From: JAZDKP01 sp043802925
GTDB lineage: Bacteria > Fibrobacterota > OXYB2-FULL-49-7 > JAEUSG01
DNA: 20,552 nucleotides
Assembly (NCBI GenBank): GCA_043802925.1
Contig: JAZDKP010000013.1
Span: 1 to 20,552 of the forward strand
Direction: 5' to 3'
Part shown: piece after piece, positions 5,800 through 14,136 of the stretch
Layout of the letters: each line of letters opens with the position of its first letter
Numbering within the stretch: position 1 is the stretch's first letter
Position numbers and translations under genes: made by a program
The notes under the pieces: generated by a model
Told to the model about the DNA's origin: nothing
Seen by the model: only the letters and a program-made list of their open reading frames with translations
Databases searched by the model: none

Positions 5800-6561
5800 C
5801 TATTCGTTAATGCGCCGGACAAGACGGCTGCGGAGCTTGATGATGGCTTTGGAGTGGATTTGCGAGACGCGGGACTCGGAAATGTTCAGCACCTCGCCGA
5901 TTTCCTTTAACGTGAGTTCTTCGTAATGGTACAGGGCAATGACGAGTTTTTCCTTTTCCGGGAGCGCGGCGATGGACTCCTTGAGGATGCGCTTGGTTTC
6001 CTCAAAGCCCAGTTCCTTGAGCGGGTTAGTGCCCTGCGGGTCCTCGATGACGTCCATGATTTTGAGCGACTTGCTGTCGCCGCTTTGGTCCTCGCGCGAC
6101 TCATCGAGCGAGAGGATGGTGGTGGGGGTGACGTCCGAGAGCATTTCTTCGAACTCGGTGATGGTGAGGCCCAGCTCCGCGGCCACTTCGTCGTCGTAGG
6201 CCATGCGGCCGAGGTCGTTTTCAAGCTTGGAATAGGCTTTTTGGAGGGCGCGGGACTTTTGGCGCACGGAACGGGGCACCCAGTCGAGGGCGCGCAGTTC
6301 GTCGAGGATGGCGCCGCGGATTTTGTGTGTGGCAAAGGTCTCGAACTTGACCTCGCGCGCCGGATCAAAGGCCTCCACGGCCTTGATGAGCCCCATGACG
6401 CCGGAACTGATGAGGTCGTTGACTTCCACGCTTTTGGGCAGGTTGATGGCCATGCGCTGGGCCGTGTACTTGACAACCGGGGCATACTCGACCAGGAGCT
6501 TGTCCTTGGCGGTCTTGCTCCGCGTCTCGATGTATTCCTGCCAGACTTTTTCAATGCCCAT
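5800..6561 (-). CDS. fliA: RNA polymerase sigma factor for flagellar operons (sigma-28)
   Basis: The 253-residue protein has full family length. Region 2 covers about 20-100, with YAPVVKYTAQRMAINLPKSV, then NDLISSGVMGLIKAVEAFDP, FETFATHKIRGAILDELRAL and DWVPRSVR; the last stretch is characteristic of FliA/WhiG. Region 3 is around 110-150 and region 4 ends in the helix-turn-helix LTLKEIGEVLNISESRVSQI (about 216-235). It directs RNA polymerase to late flagellar promoters (flagellin, motor, chemotaxis) and is normally held by the anti-sigma factor FlgM until the hook is finished; no flgM is in this window. The ATG at 6561 follows AAAGG. Its place after flhF-flhG is the common order in many phyla. 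Confidence 0.96.
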   Translation of the reverse strand: MGIEKVWQEYIETRSKTAKDKLLVEYAPVVKYTAQRMAINLPKSVEVNDLISSGVMGLIKAVEAFDPAREVKFETFATHKIRGAILDELRALDWVPRSVRQKSRALQKAYSKLENDLGRMAYDDEVAAELGLTITEFEEMLSDVTPTTILSLDESREDQSGDSKSLKIMDVIEDPQGTNPLKELGFEETKRILKESIAALPEKEKLVIALYHYEELTLKEIGEVLNISESRVSQIHSKAIIKLRSRLVRRINE

Positions 6562-6571
6562 TTGCTAGCCT

Positions 6572-6886
6572 TTATGCCTTGCGTTCAAGACGGCTCTTTT
6601 TCAGGTCCGCGTTCTTGTCGGCCGAGAACCCGTCGAGGAGGCCGCCTTCCCAGGTCTCGTACTTTTTGTCTTCCATGGCGTTCATCACGGCCTTGAGCAC
6701 GATGTCGGAAAGGACAATGCCCAACAGCCAGAAAATAACATATCCGATGAAGGCTTTCAACACAATCATCGGCAGGTGCGCGAGCGTGAAGCTGTCGGAC
6801 GAGAAAATACCCGCAATCAGGAGCACGAAGAAGACAAACAGGCTCAGGAATTGCGCGATGCGCTTAGAGAGGCTGGCCATGGTCAT
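6572..6886 (-). CDS. Two-helix membrane protein between flhG and fliA
   Basis: The product has 104 residues. Hydrophobic spans lie at about 11-28 (AQFLSLFVFFVLLIAGIF) and 40-66 (IVLKAFIGYVIFWLLGIVLS and on), followed by a charged C-terminal tail of about 38 residues (NAMEDKKYETWEGG, then a Lys/Arg-rich end). The frame overlaps the end of flhG by 23 bases. The third codon is also ATG (6880) and is better spaced from AGGA, so it may be the true start. Small membrane proteins occupy this slot in several flagellar operons, but I do not recognise a named family. Translational coupling to flhG and fliA argues for a flagellar role. Confidence 0.75.
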   Translation of the reverse strand: MTMASLSKRIAQFLSLFVFFVLLIAGIFSSDSFTLAHLPMIVLKAFIGYVIFWLLGIVLSDIVLKAVMNAMEDKKYETWEGGLLDGFSADKNADLKKSRLERKA

Positions 6887-7781
6887 TGTCCTGTCTGAAG
6901 ATTTTCACGAACCGGTCAAAGAAACCCGGTTTGGATTCGGACACGGCGCCTGTGAGGCGGAGCACGATGCGTGAAAGGGCCCTGGCAAAGGGGCTGTTCG
7001 GTTCCGAAAGCGCTACCGGAGATTGGCGGAGCACGGCCAGTCCCACGCTTTTATCGAGGGGCAGCGCGCCGAGCCAGAACGGGGAGCGGCGGAGGAAACG
7101 GCGGGTGAGGAGCGCGATTTTACGGAAGACCTCTTCACCCTCGCGGTCGCTTTTGACCATGTTGGAGACAATGTGGATGTCGCGTCCGCCGGTGCCCACG
7201 ATGAGCTTGATGGTTGCGTAGGCGTCCGCGAGCGACGAGGGCTCGGGGGTCACGACGACAATCTGTTTCTGGGCCGCGCTGACGAAGGCGCGGACCGTGC
7301 GCGAAATACCCGCGCCGGTGTCGAAAATGAGATAGTCGCAGGCCTGTTCCAGCCGCGCGAGGTCCTTCATCAGCGTCAGAAGCGTGACGGAATCAAGGTT
7401 GGCCATCTTTTCCATGCCGGAGCCCGCGGGTACGATTGAAAGGCCGCAGGGGCCGGACACAAGGACCTCCTCGAGCGGAATGCGGCCCTCGACCACGTCA
7501 AGGAGGGTATAGCGCGGGTTGATGCCGAAGAGGATATTGACGTTGGCGAGCCCCAGGTCCGCGTCAAAGAGAATGACCTTTTTGCCCGCCTTGGCGAGCA
7601 GGAGCGCGAGGTTGATGCTGAAGTTGGTTTTGCCCACCCCGCCTTTGCCCGAGGTGACCGCCACGGTCACGCAGCCCGTGCCCCGCTTCTCCATCCGCTC
7701 CTCGAGCAGGAGGGTATCGATGCGCGAGGCGGGTATTTCAGCCGCGGCGAGCCGCCGCAGCCCGAGCGCCTGGTCTCTCAT
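6864..7781 (-). CDS. flhG: Flagellar number regulator FlhG (MinD-like ATPase)
   Basis: The product has 305 residues from the ATG at 7781, whose bases overlap the flhF stop (ATGA); the longer frame only reads backwards into flhF. It begins MRDQALGLRRLA, the conserved DQAxxLR helix with which FlhG stimulates the FlhF GTPase. The deviant Walker A is SGKGGVGKT (44-52), switch I region DADLG (73-77), and DTGAG (154-158) replaces the Walker B aspartate loop. The C-terminal half contains VSNM and the LGALPLDKSV segment typical of MinD/FlhG, and the amphipathic tail (GFFDRFVKIF) can bind membrane. FlhG acts at the inner face of the cytoplasmic membrane and limits the number of flagella set up by FlhF. 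Confidence 0.94.
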   Translation of the reverse strand: MRDQALGLRRLAAAEIPASRIDTLLLEERMEKRGTGCVTVAVTSGKGGVGKTNFSINLALLLAKAGKKVILFDADLGLANVNILFGINPRYTLLDVVEGRIPLEEVLVSGPCGLSIVPAGSGMEKMANLDSVTLLTLMKDLARLEQACDYLIFDTGAGISRTVRAFVSAAQKQIVVVTPEPSSLADAYATIKLIVGTGGRDIHIVSNMVKSDREGEEVFRKIALLTRRFLRRSPFWLGALPLDKSVGLAVLRQSPVALSEPNSPFARALSRIVLRLTGAVSESKPGFFDRFVKIFRQDNDHGQPL

Positions 7782-9118
7782 GCCAGGCCTCCGCCGACAA
7801 CGAGGTTGGCCAATGCGTGCGCGTCGGCGAGGCAGATGTCGTCGGGTACGTTTTGGCCGGTGGTGATGTACGAAACCGGTTTTTCCGCTTCGCACACGGT
7901 ATTGAAGATGGGGCCGTAGCTCAAGGTTTCGTCGAGTTTTGTAAAGAGCAGGCGGTGGAATCCGACCTCGCCGTATTTGCGGAGGATGGACGTGATGTCG
8001 CCCGGTTTGGTGGTCATGGAAAGGACGAGGTGCACCTCGTGCGGCTCCGCGGCCATGAGGGTGCGGCGCAGGTCGCTCATGTGGTCCGCGTTGCGCTGGC
8101 TGCGGCCCGCGGTGTCAATGAACACGATGTCGAAGTTGCGGAACTTGGCGAGCGCGGCCTCCATTTCGTCGTCCGTGAAGACGATTTCGAGGGGGATGTC
8201 CGCGATGGAGGCGAAGGCCTGAATCTGCTCGATGGCCGCGATGCGGTAGTTGTCGGCTGCGATCAACGCCACCTTCCATTTTTCCTTGAGCTTGAAGTGC
8301 GAGGCGAGCTTGGCGATGGAGGTGGTCTTGCCCACGCCCGTGGGGCCCACGAGCGCTACGCGCCGGGCCTCGCCGTTCATGCTTTTACGAAGTGGGCCCG
8401 AGACCTGCATTTGTGAGGACACGGTTGAAAAGAGCTGTTTGCGGAGCGCGACATCGTTGTCCGGGCCGGCGTCGCACCGGAGCGCGGAAACGAGCGCGAG
8501 CGCGTGGGCGGGCGCGACCTCGTTCTGCTCGAGCATTTCCCGAAGCGCGCGCAGCGGTTTGGGCAGCCCGTCGTCAGGCGCCGCGGTCTGCATGCGTTCG
8601 GCGATGGAATAGACGGCGTTGCGCATTTTATCGAGGTCGTTTGTGAGTGTGCCAAAGCCGGTGTTGTCTTCTTCCAGGGGGTTTGCGGGCGGGGCGGACG
8701 GCGTGATGACGGGCTGGGCCGGGAGGGCGGGCGCAGCGAAATGGTCAAAGCGGGGTGCGTCCGTGCGCGTGCGGCGACGGGCGGGCGGCGCGGCGTCAGC
8801 CACGGCCGTGGCCGATGCCGGCGCAGGCGCGGCTTCGGCGGGCCTGCGTGCGGCCGCAACGGCCTTCAGTTTGCGGGGGGAGTAGGTGGCCACGGCTTTT
8901 TCTGCGGCCGGCGCCGCGGTTTCGAGGGTGGTTTCGGGGCGGGCAAAGGAGGCCTCGTCCAGCGCGGCCGTGACCTCGTACTTTTCCCTGCCAAAGGCGG
9001 AGAGGAGGGAGCCGCTCACTTTTTTGGTGTTGAGGATGACGGCCCCGGGCCCGAGTTCGGCCTTGACCAGGAGCAGCGCTTCCTTCATCGTGTCGGCTTT
9101 GAATTTTTTGATCTTCAT
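7778..9118 (-). CDS. flhF: Flagellar biosynthesis GTPase FlhF
   Basis: This 446-residue SRP-type GTPase has three parts. The N-terminal B domain (1-55) starts MKIKKFKADTMKEALLLVKA. A long Ala/Pro-rich linker spans about 60-150. The helical N domain then leads into the G domain: Walker A GPTGVGKTT (258-266), DNYRIAAIEQ (289-298, usually DTYR), DTAGRS (335-340) and TKLDE (393-397). FlhF marks the place of flagellar assembly and helps recruit the first basal body proteins; FlhG, encoded next with a 4-base overlap, switches it off. The ATG at 9118 follows AAGGCGG and lies 15 bases after flhA. The 446-residue length is normal; the linker is longer and more Pro-rich than I would expect. Confidence 0.95.
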   Translation of the reverse strand: MKIKKFKADTMKEALLLVKAELGPGAVILNTKKVSGSLLSAFGREKYEVTAALDEASFARPETTLETAAPAAEKAVATYSPRKLKAVAAARRPAEAAPAPASATAVADAAPPARRRTRTDAPRFDHFAAPALPAQPVITPSAPPANPLEEDNTGFGTLTNDLDKMRNAVYSIAERMQTAAPDDGLPKPLRALREMLEQNEVAPAHALALVSALRCDAGPDNDVALRKQLFSTVSSQMQVSGPLRKSMNGEARRVALVGPTGVGKTTSIAKLASHFKLKEKWKVALIAADNYRIAAIEQIQAFASIADIPLEIVFTDDEMEAALAKFRNFDIVFIDTAGRSQRNADHMSDLRRTLMAAEPHEVHLVLSMTTKPGDITSILRKYGEVGFHRLLFTKLDETLSYGPIFNTVCEAEKPVSYITTGQNVPDDICLADAHALANLVVGGGLA

Positions 9119-9133
9119 GGTGTCACCGCCTTG

Positions 9134-11209
9134 TTATTTGTCTTCGACTTTGATCATTCCGATGGAACGGATGTTGACGCCCGGCGCAATTTCATTGTAC
9201 GACAGCACCGAGACGCCCGGGTGCGCGGCCTCAATGAGGCGGCGGAACTGCGAGCGCACAAGCGGCGAGGTGAGGATCAGGGGCTGCTCGTTCAACGACA
9301 TGACGCGGAGGGCCTCGGCGCCGGCGCTGTCGATGATGCGCGAGGCCATTTCGGGGCGCAGGACCAGCTTGTTGCCGCGTTCGGTGTGTTGCATGGAGAC
9401 CTCCAGCAGCTGCTCCAGCTTGGGCTCGAGCGTGAGGACGCTGATGGCGCCGTTGGCGTCCTTGACCTGGTCGCAAATCTGCCGCGAGAGGCCGTCCCGC
9501 ACGTATTCGGTGAGCACATCCACGTCCTTGGTCTTGTCCACGTGATCCGAGAGGATTTCGAGGATGGTCGAGAGGTCGCGGATGGAGACGCGCTCCTTGA
9601 GCAGGTTTTGCAGCACCTTCTGGACCTCGCCGTGGGCGAGTTTGCCGGGGATGAGCTCCTCGACCACGGTCGGGCTGCTCTCCTTGACATTGTTAATGAG
9701 CGTCTTGACGTCCTGGCGTGAGACGATTTCGGACGCGTGATTTTTGATGATCTCGGTGATGTGCGTGGCGATGACCGCGGGGAGTTCCACCACCGTGTAG
9801 CCCGCGAGCTCGGCCTCCTCCTTTTGCGACTCGGTGATCCAGAGCGCGGGCAGGCCAAAGGCGGGTTCCGTGGTCTTGATGCCGCGGATTTGTTTGGCCA
9901 CGTTGCCCGGGTTCATGGCAAGATAGGAGCCGCTCATGAGTTCGCCGCGCGCAATCGCGACGTTCTTTATCTTAATGCGGTACTCGTTCGGCTTGAGCTG
10001 GATGTTGTCGCGGATGCGGATGGGGGGCACAATGATGCCCATTTCCGTGGCGCACTGCCGGCGGATCATGGTAATACGCTCGAGCAGGTCCCCGCCCTGG
10101 GCGATGTCCACGAGCGGGATGAGGCCGTAGCCGATTTCCATCTCCATCTGGTCGATGTTCAGGTAGTCCTCAATCTTTTCCTCGCCCTTTTTGGCGTCCT
10201 TTTCCGGGAGCGCGGTGGTTTCGGGTTTTTCCTTCAGCAGCCCCTTCTTGACCGCAAAGCCCGCGGTTCCCGCAAAAACGGAGAGCGCGAGGAAGGGGAG
10301 GAAGGGGAAGCCGGGCACGATTGCGAAGAGGCCCATGAGTCCGCTTGCAATAAACAGCGCCTTGGGGCTCTGGAGGAGCTGGCCCGTGATTTCGGAACCG
10401 AGGTTGTTGGTGGTGGCTGCGCGCGTCACGATGATGCCCGAGGCCGTGCTTACAATCAGCGCCGGGATCTGCGTGACCAGGCCGTCGCCGATGGTCAGCA
10501 GGGTGTAAGTTTTGAGCGATTCGAGGAAATCCATGTTGAGCATGGCGATGCCGATGACAAAACCGCCCAGGACGTTGATGAGCGTGATGATGATGCCGGC
10601 CACGGCGTCGCCGCGTACGAACTTGCTCGCGCCGTCCATGGCGCCGTAAAAGTCGGCCTCGCGGCGGATGGTGTCGCGGCGTTCGCGCGCCTCGGCCTCG
10701 TTGATGAGGCCGGAGTTCAGGTCCGCGTCCACGGCCATCTGCTTGCCGGGCATGGCGTCCAACGTAAAACGCGCGGCCACTTCGGCGATGCGCGTGGCGC
10801 CCTTGGTGATGACCACGAACTGGATAATGACCAGGATGATGAAGATGATGAAGCCCACGATGACGTTGCCCTTGGTGACAAAGGAGCCGAAGGCGTTGAT
10901 GACTTCGCCCGCGTTGGCCTCGGTGAGGATGAGGCGGGTGCTGGCCACGTTGAGGCCCAGGCGGAAGAGCGTGATGACCAGGAGCAGGCCCGGGAACACG
11001 GAAAAGTCCGTGGTCTTTTTGGTATACATGGAGACCATGAGCACCACGATGGAGAGCGAGATGTTGGCCGAGAGCAGGATGTCGAGGAAGAAAGTGGGCA
11101 GCGGGATGAGCATGAGCACGAGCACGCCGACGACACCCGCGGCAACGAGGTAATCGTTGTTCTTGAGCAGCTTGACGACAAAGCCCTGTGATCTCTCTAT
11201 GGCTTCCAC
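9134..11209 (-). CDS. flhA: Flagellar export gate protein FlhA
   Basis: The 691-residue protein has the usual length. The N-terminal half (about 20-330) holds eight predicted membrane helices. The FHIPEP family signature is intact at 143-164 (EVAARFTLDAMPGKQMAVDA and on). The cytoplasmic half starts at about 350 and includes GYGLIPLVD, RIRDNIQLKPNEYRIKIKNV and the conserved GYTVVELPAVIATHITEII and GKLAHGEVQKVLQNLLKERV regions of the ring-forming domain. FlhA forms the nonameric platform that receives chaperone-substrate complexes and couples proton flow to export. The start is a GTG (11209) with GGGAG just upstream. It is separated from flhB by a lipoprotein gene, not adjacent as usual. Confidence 0.97.
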   Translation of the reverse strand: MEAIERSQGFVVKLLKNNDYLVAAGVVGVLVLMLIPLPTFFLDILLSANISLSIVVLMVSMYTKKTTDFSVFPGLLLVITLFRLGLNVASTRLILTEANAGEVINAFGSFVTKGNVIVGFIIFIILVIIQFVVITKGATRIAEVAARFTLDAMPGKQMAVDADLNSGLINEAEARERRDTIRREADFYGAMDGASKFVRGDAVAGIIITLINVLGGFVIGIAMLNMDFLESLKTYTLLTIGDGLVTQIPALIVSTASGIIVTRAATTNNLGSEITGQLLQSPKALFIASGLMGLFAIVPGFPFLPFLALSVFAGTAGFAVKKGLLKEKPETTALPEKDAKKGEEKIEDYLNIDQMEMEIGYGLIPLVDIAQGGDLLERITMIRRQCATEMGIIVPPIRIRDNIQLKPNEYRIKIKNVAIARGELMSGSYLAMNPGNVAKQIRGIKTTEPAFGLPALWITESQKEEAELAGYTVVELPAVIATHITEIIKNHASEIVSRQDVKTLINNVKESSPTVVEELIPGKLAHGEVQKVLQNLLKERVSIRDLSTILEILSDHVDKTKDVDVLTEYVRDGLSRQICDQVKDANGAISVLTLEPKLEQLLEVSMQHTERGNKLVLRPEMASRIIDSAGAEALRVMSLNEQPLILTSPLVRSQFRRLIEAAHPGVSVLSYNEIAPGVNIRSIGMIKVEDK

Positions 11210-11260
11210 GTTTTCTCCCGTATATCCCGTACAGAAGGAACTTTTATCTTTTGTTTTATG

Positions 11261-13045
11261 CTACCACGTACCCACGTTCACCGAAATCGCCTCCGGGTTC
11301 TCAAGCGGCAGGTCCACGGACAGGATCATGATTTGCGCGCCTGAGGCCGCATCGAGCGCCAGGATCCGGTTGTTGTTGTAATCGGCCACCCACACGACTT
11401 TCTGGAGGTGGCGGCTGTCGATGTTATAGTCGATGGCAAGCGAGCGCGGCTGTGTGAGTGCGAGCCCGTTCCCGGACAACACGGTGCAGTAGCCACCGGT
11501 TGCGGCCCCGGTCACGGTTGTGTAGGCCGGCAGGGGCGTGGTACCGACCCAGAAACTGAGGCGCAGAAGGCGGCTGCTCCGGGAGTCCGCAACCCAGCAG
11601 TAGGGCTCCTCCTGGTCCGCGAAAATGTAGGGTGTTTTGCAGCTGTCAATGATGGCGAGGAGCGTGTCGGTGCGCGCGTCCGCAACAAGGATTCGCGCGT
11701 CGTCGCCGATCCAGAGGATGTTGTTGCGCGTATCCACGGAGATGGATTTGACCGAGGCCAGGGAGTCCCACGCGGCAAAGCCGTTGCGGCGGAGCGTGTC
11801 GTGCACCACCCCGCTGACCACGTGGACCACGAACTTGCGGACGATGCCGCCCGAGACCGTGCTCACCGCGGCCCAGAAATCGTCGAGGTTGTACTGGTAG
11901 CAACCCACGGCTTCGATGCGGCCGTCAGCTGCGGCGTAGCTCTGCGAGACCTGGCCGGTGAAGGTGACCTTCTTGACCGCGTTGCTGTCGATGACATAGG
12001 CCACGTTATAGGTCATGTTGAGGGAGAGGCCCGTGAGGTTGCTGCCAAAGCCGCCAATGGATCGGACCACCCGGCCGTCATCGTCCGTGATGAAGACCGT
12101 GTCGGAATAGTTCTTGCCCGTGCCTGCGACGTAGGAACGGAGGGTGCGATCCACAATCCAGGTCGCTTCGGTGCCCGTGGAACGGTCCGAGGCGAGCACG
12201 GAGAGGAACTTGACCTGTTGAAAGCGGATGAGCGAGAAAAGCTTGCGGCCCGCAGCGGTCAGCTTGCTGACCATGGAGACGCCATTGGGCCCGTAGGTGG
12301 AGGCGACCCAGAGCGAGTGCACTTCGCTGTAGACCACAACCTCGAACGGGTAGCGCGAAATGCCGCCTCTGCCGTCCTCAATGCGGAGGAAGCCCTGGAA
12401 AAAAGTGTCGCTGGACCAGCCGTTGAAGACCCAGAGGCTGTCCATGGCGCTGTCCGGGTTGGCGTGCACGGTAAGCGGCAGCCCTTCAATGAAGAACTTC
12501 GGCTTGTCGCCGAGGTCGATATCGCGGGTCCAGACCTTGAGCGAGCACTTGATGGTCGGGTTCATGTGCATGCGGATGATGTTCAGGGAATCCGCGTCCT
12601 GCTTCCTCGCAATGGGGATGCTGTTCATCTTGATGGTGTCGTAGTCGGGCGCGTGGTTGACGAGGTAGATAATCTCCTTGTTCGAAATCTCGTTGTTGTT
12701 CTGAAAGGTCATATAAAGGGTGTCGTGGTTGTTTAAATCGTAATAGACCGAATTGATGTTGTTCCAGTCGACCGAAAGGGTGTCGGTGGTAATTGCGCGG
12801 GTGCCGTATTTCTGCGACGCCTGTTCCACAATGCGCCCTTTGGTGTGCCATTCAATGGTGGCTTCATCGACCGGACTTGAAAAGACCGCATAGACCTTGA
12901 TGGGGGAACCCATGAAAGTCGACCGTTCAGCCCGGATTGTTACATACGGAGCCACCCCTGTTCCGGTTGGCTTTTTCGTGGCGCAGCCGGGCAACATGCA
13001 AAGCATTCCAAAAACAACGAAAATTGCGAATTTAACATTTTTCAT
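11261..13045 (-). CDS. Lipoprotein with Ig-like N-terminus and beta-propeller, inside the flagellar operon
   Basis: The product has 594 residues. I chose the ATG at 13045 because it opens straight onto a lipoprotein signal peptide (VKFAIFVVFGMLCMLPG-C21); the TTG seven codons earlier gains nothing. The absence of Asp after the cysteine suits outer-membrane sorting. Residues 30-235 look like two beta-sandwich (Ig/PKD-like) domains (YVTIRAERSTFMGSPIKVYA; WVFNGWSSDTFFQGF). Residues 240-590 show loosely repeated blades of NHL/YVTN type: SLWVAST, ILWIGDDARILVADARTDTL, YCWVADSRSSRLLRL and VVWVADYNNNRILALDAASG. It shares its transcript with flhB (13 bases upstream) and flhA (51 bases downstream). 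No known flagellar part has this architecture; it may be a lineage-specific accessory or a passenger gene. The precise domain borders are estimates. Confidence 0.8.
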   Translation of the reverse strand: MKNVKFAIFVVFGMLCMLPGCATKKPTGTGVAPYVTIRAERSTFMGSPIKVYAVFSSPVDEATIEWHTKGRIVEQASQKYGTRAITTDTLSVDWNNINSVYYDLNNHDTLYMTFQNNNEISNKEIIYLVNHAPDYDTIKMNSIPIARKQDADSLNIIRMHMNPTIKCSLKVWTRDIDLGDKPKFFIEGLPLTVHANPDSAMDSLWVFNGWSSDTFFQGFLRIEDGRGGISRYPFEVVVYSEVHSLWVASTYGPNGVSMVSKLTAAGRKLFSLIRFQQVKFLSVLASDRSTGTEATWIVDRTLRSYVAGTGKNYSDTVFITDDDGRVVRSIGGFGSNLTGLSLNMTYNVAYVIDSNAVKKVTFTGQVSQSYAAADGRIEAVGCYQYNLDDFWAAVSTVSGGIVRKFVVHVVSGVVHDTLRRNGFAAWDSLASVKSISVDTRNNILWIGDDARILVADARTDTLLAIIDSCKTPYIFADQEEPYCWVADSRSSRLLRLSFWVGTTPLPAYTTVTGAATGGYCTVLSGNGLALTQPRSLAIDYNIDSRHLQKVVWVADYNNNRILALDAASGAQIMILSVDLPLENPEAISVNVGTW

Positions 13046-13058
13046 AAAATTACCGAAT

Positions 13059-14120
13059 TTAAGCAACTTTCTCTTTTAGCTTATATACATAGGCAAGAAT
13101 TTCAGCAATCGGGGTAAAATATTCACCCGGAATTTCTGTCCCGATTTCAATGACATCATACATGGCGCGGGCCAGGGGCTTGTCTTCCACGATTGGAATT
13201 CCGTGCTCTTTTGCTATTTCTCGGATGCGCTCCGCATTCTTACGCTTTCCTTTTGCAACCACCATAGGGGCCTTGTCAACGCCCATCTCGTATTTGAGCG
13301 CAATGGCGATGAAGGTGGGGTTGGTGAGCACCACCGTGGCCTTGGGGACATCGGACATCATGCGACGCATGGCCATCTCCACCTGCAACGACCGGATTTT
13401 TCCTTTAACCAGGGGATCGCCCTCGGTCTGTCTCCGCTCGTCTTTGACTTCCTGTTTTGTCATTCGCATCTGCTTTTCTTGTTTGTACCGTTGGTATATG
13501 TAATCAATTATCGCCAATACAAGCAATGCAAGCGCAATTCTTATGCCAACTTTAAAGATTGTGCCAAAAAGCACTTCAAGTATTCCCCCTGCGGATTGGG
13601 CCGAGAGGGCCAGCATGAGGGGGATCTCCTTTTTCAGCGTTATATATGCGACCACGACTATAACGATTAACTTTAAAACCTCCCGTGTAACGTCAAACAG
13701 CTTGTTCATGGATAACATGTTCTTGAGGCCTGAAAGGGGGTTCAGCTTGCTCAGATTGGGCATGATGGGCTCCGTCGTGAGAAGCCAACCAATCTGCAGG
13801 ATGTTCACGGCCACGCCCACGACCACCAGAATGAGCAGGATTGGCCCGAGCAGCTTGGCGAACCAGATGCAGCCGACGAAGGTATAATGGTAGACGTTGT
13901 TGATGGTGATAGGGGTGCAGGTGGACTCGCGGATGACTTTAATCATCATCTGCGTGATACCGTCGTAAAGTTCCCATCGGTAAATGTAAAGAGCGATAAG
14001 GCCGGCTAAAAGGATGGCCACGGAGTTGAGCTCCATGCTTTTGGCCACCTGGCCCTTCTGCCGCGCTTCGCCGCGGCGTCTTCCGGTCGGGGCTTCTGTT
14101 TTTTCTTCCTGGTCGGCCAT
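13059..14120 (-). CDS. flhB: Flagellar export switch protein FlhB with NPTF in place of NPTH
   Basis: The 353-residue protein matches FlhB throughout. It starts DQEEKTEAPTGRRRGEARQK, has four membrane helices at about 33-48, 83-110, 146-165 and 185-205, and a cytoplasmic domain from about 210. Family members cut themselves between Asn and Pro of NPTH, which switches export from rod/hook to filament proteins. Here the motif reads NPTF at 267-270. Asn and Pro are kept, but His is Phe; the surrounding residues (VVLTNPTFIAIALKYE) align without gaps. GIPIVEDKPLARAMY at 307-321 is normal. Parts of the gene (about 13070-13260 and 13440-13700) look more A/T-rich than the neighbouring fli genes. It follows fliR after 16 bases; the ATG has AAGGAAAG upstream. 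Confidence 0.95.
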   Translation of the reverse strand: MADQEEKTEAPTGRRRGEARQKGQVAKSMELNSVAILLAGLIALYIYRWELYDGITQMMIKVIRESTCTPITINNVYHYTFVGCIWFAKLLGPILLILVVVGVAVNILQIGWLLTTEPIMPNLSKLNPLSGLKNMLSMNKLFDVTREVLKLIVIVVVAYITLKKEIPLMLALSAQSAGGILEVLFGTIFKVGIRIALALLVLAIIDYIYQRYKQEKQMRMTKQEVKDERRQTEGDPLVKGKIRSLQVEMAMRRMMSDVPKATVVLTNPTFIAIALKYEMGVDKAPMVVAKGKRKNAERIREIAKEHGIPIVEDKPLARAMYDVIEIGTEIPGEYFTPIAEILAYVYKLKEKVA

Positions 14121-14136
14121 GGCTGATACGCTTTCC

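Noticed and set aside
8504..9721. A 405-codon plus-strand frame opposite flhF and the flhA 3' end.
   Set aside because: Gly/Arg/Asp/Val-rich with no recognisable fold; it spans the junction of two real genes on the other strand.
9737..11191. A 484-codon open frame on the plus strand opposite flhA.
   Set aside because: It is antisense to a gene with unmistakable FlhA homology. The product is a low-complexity mix of Asp, Glu, His and Gly, typical of the complement of GC-rich genes.
11408..12736. A 442-codon plus-strand frame opposite the lipoprotein gene.
   Set aside because: The minus-strand frame has a lipobox and propeller blades. The plus-strand product is charged and lacks any motif.
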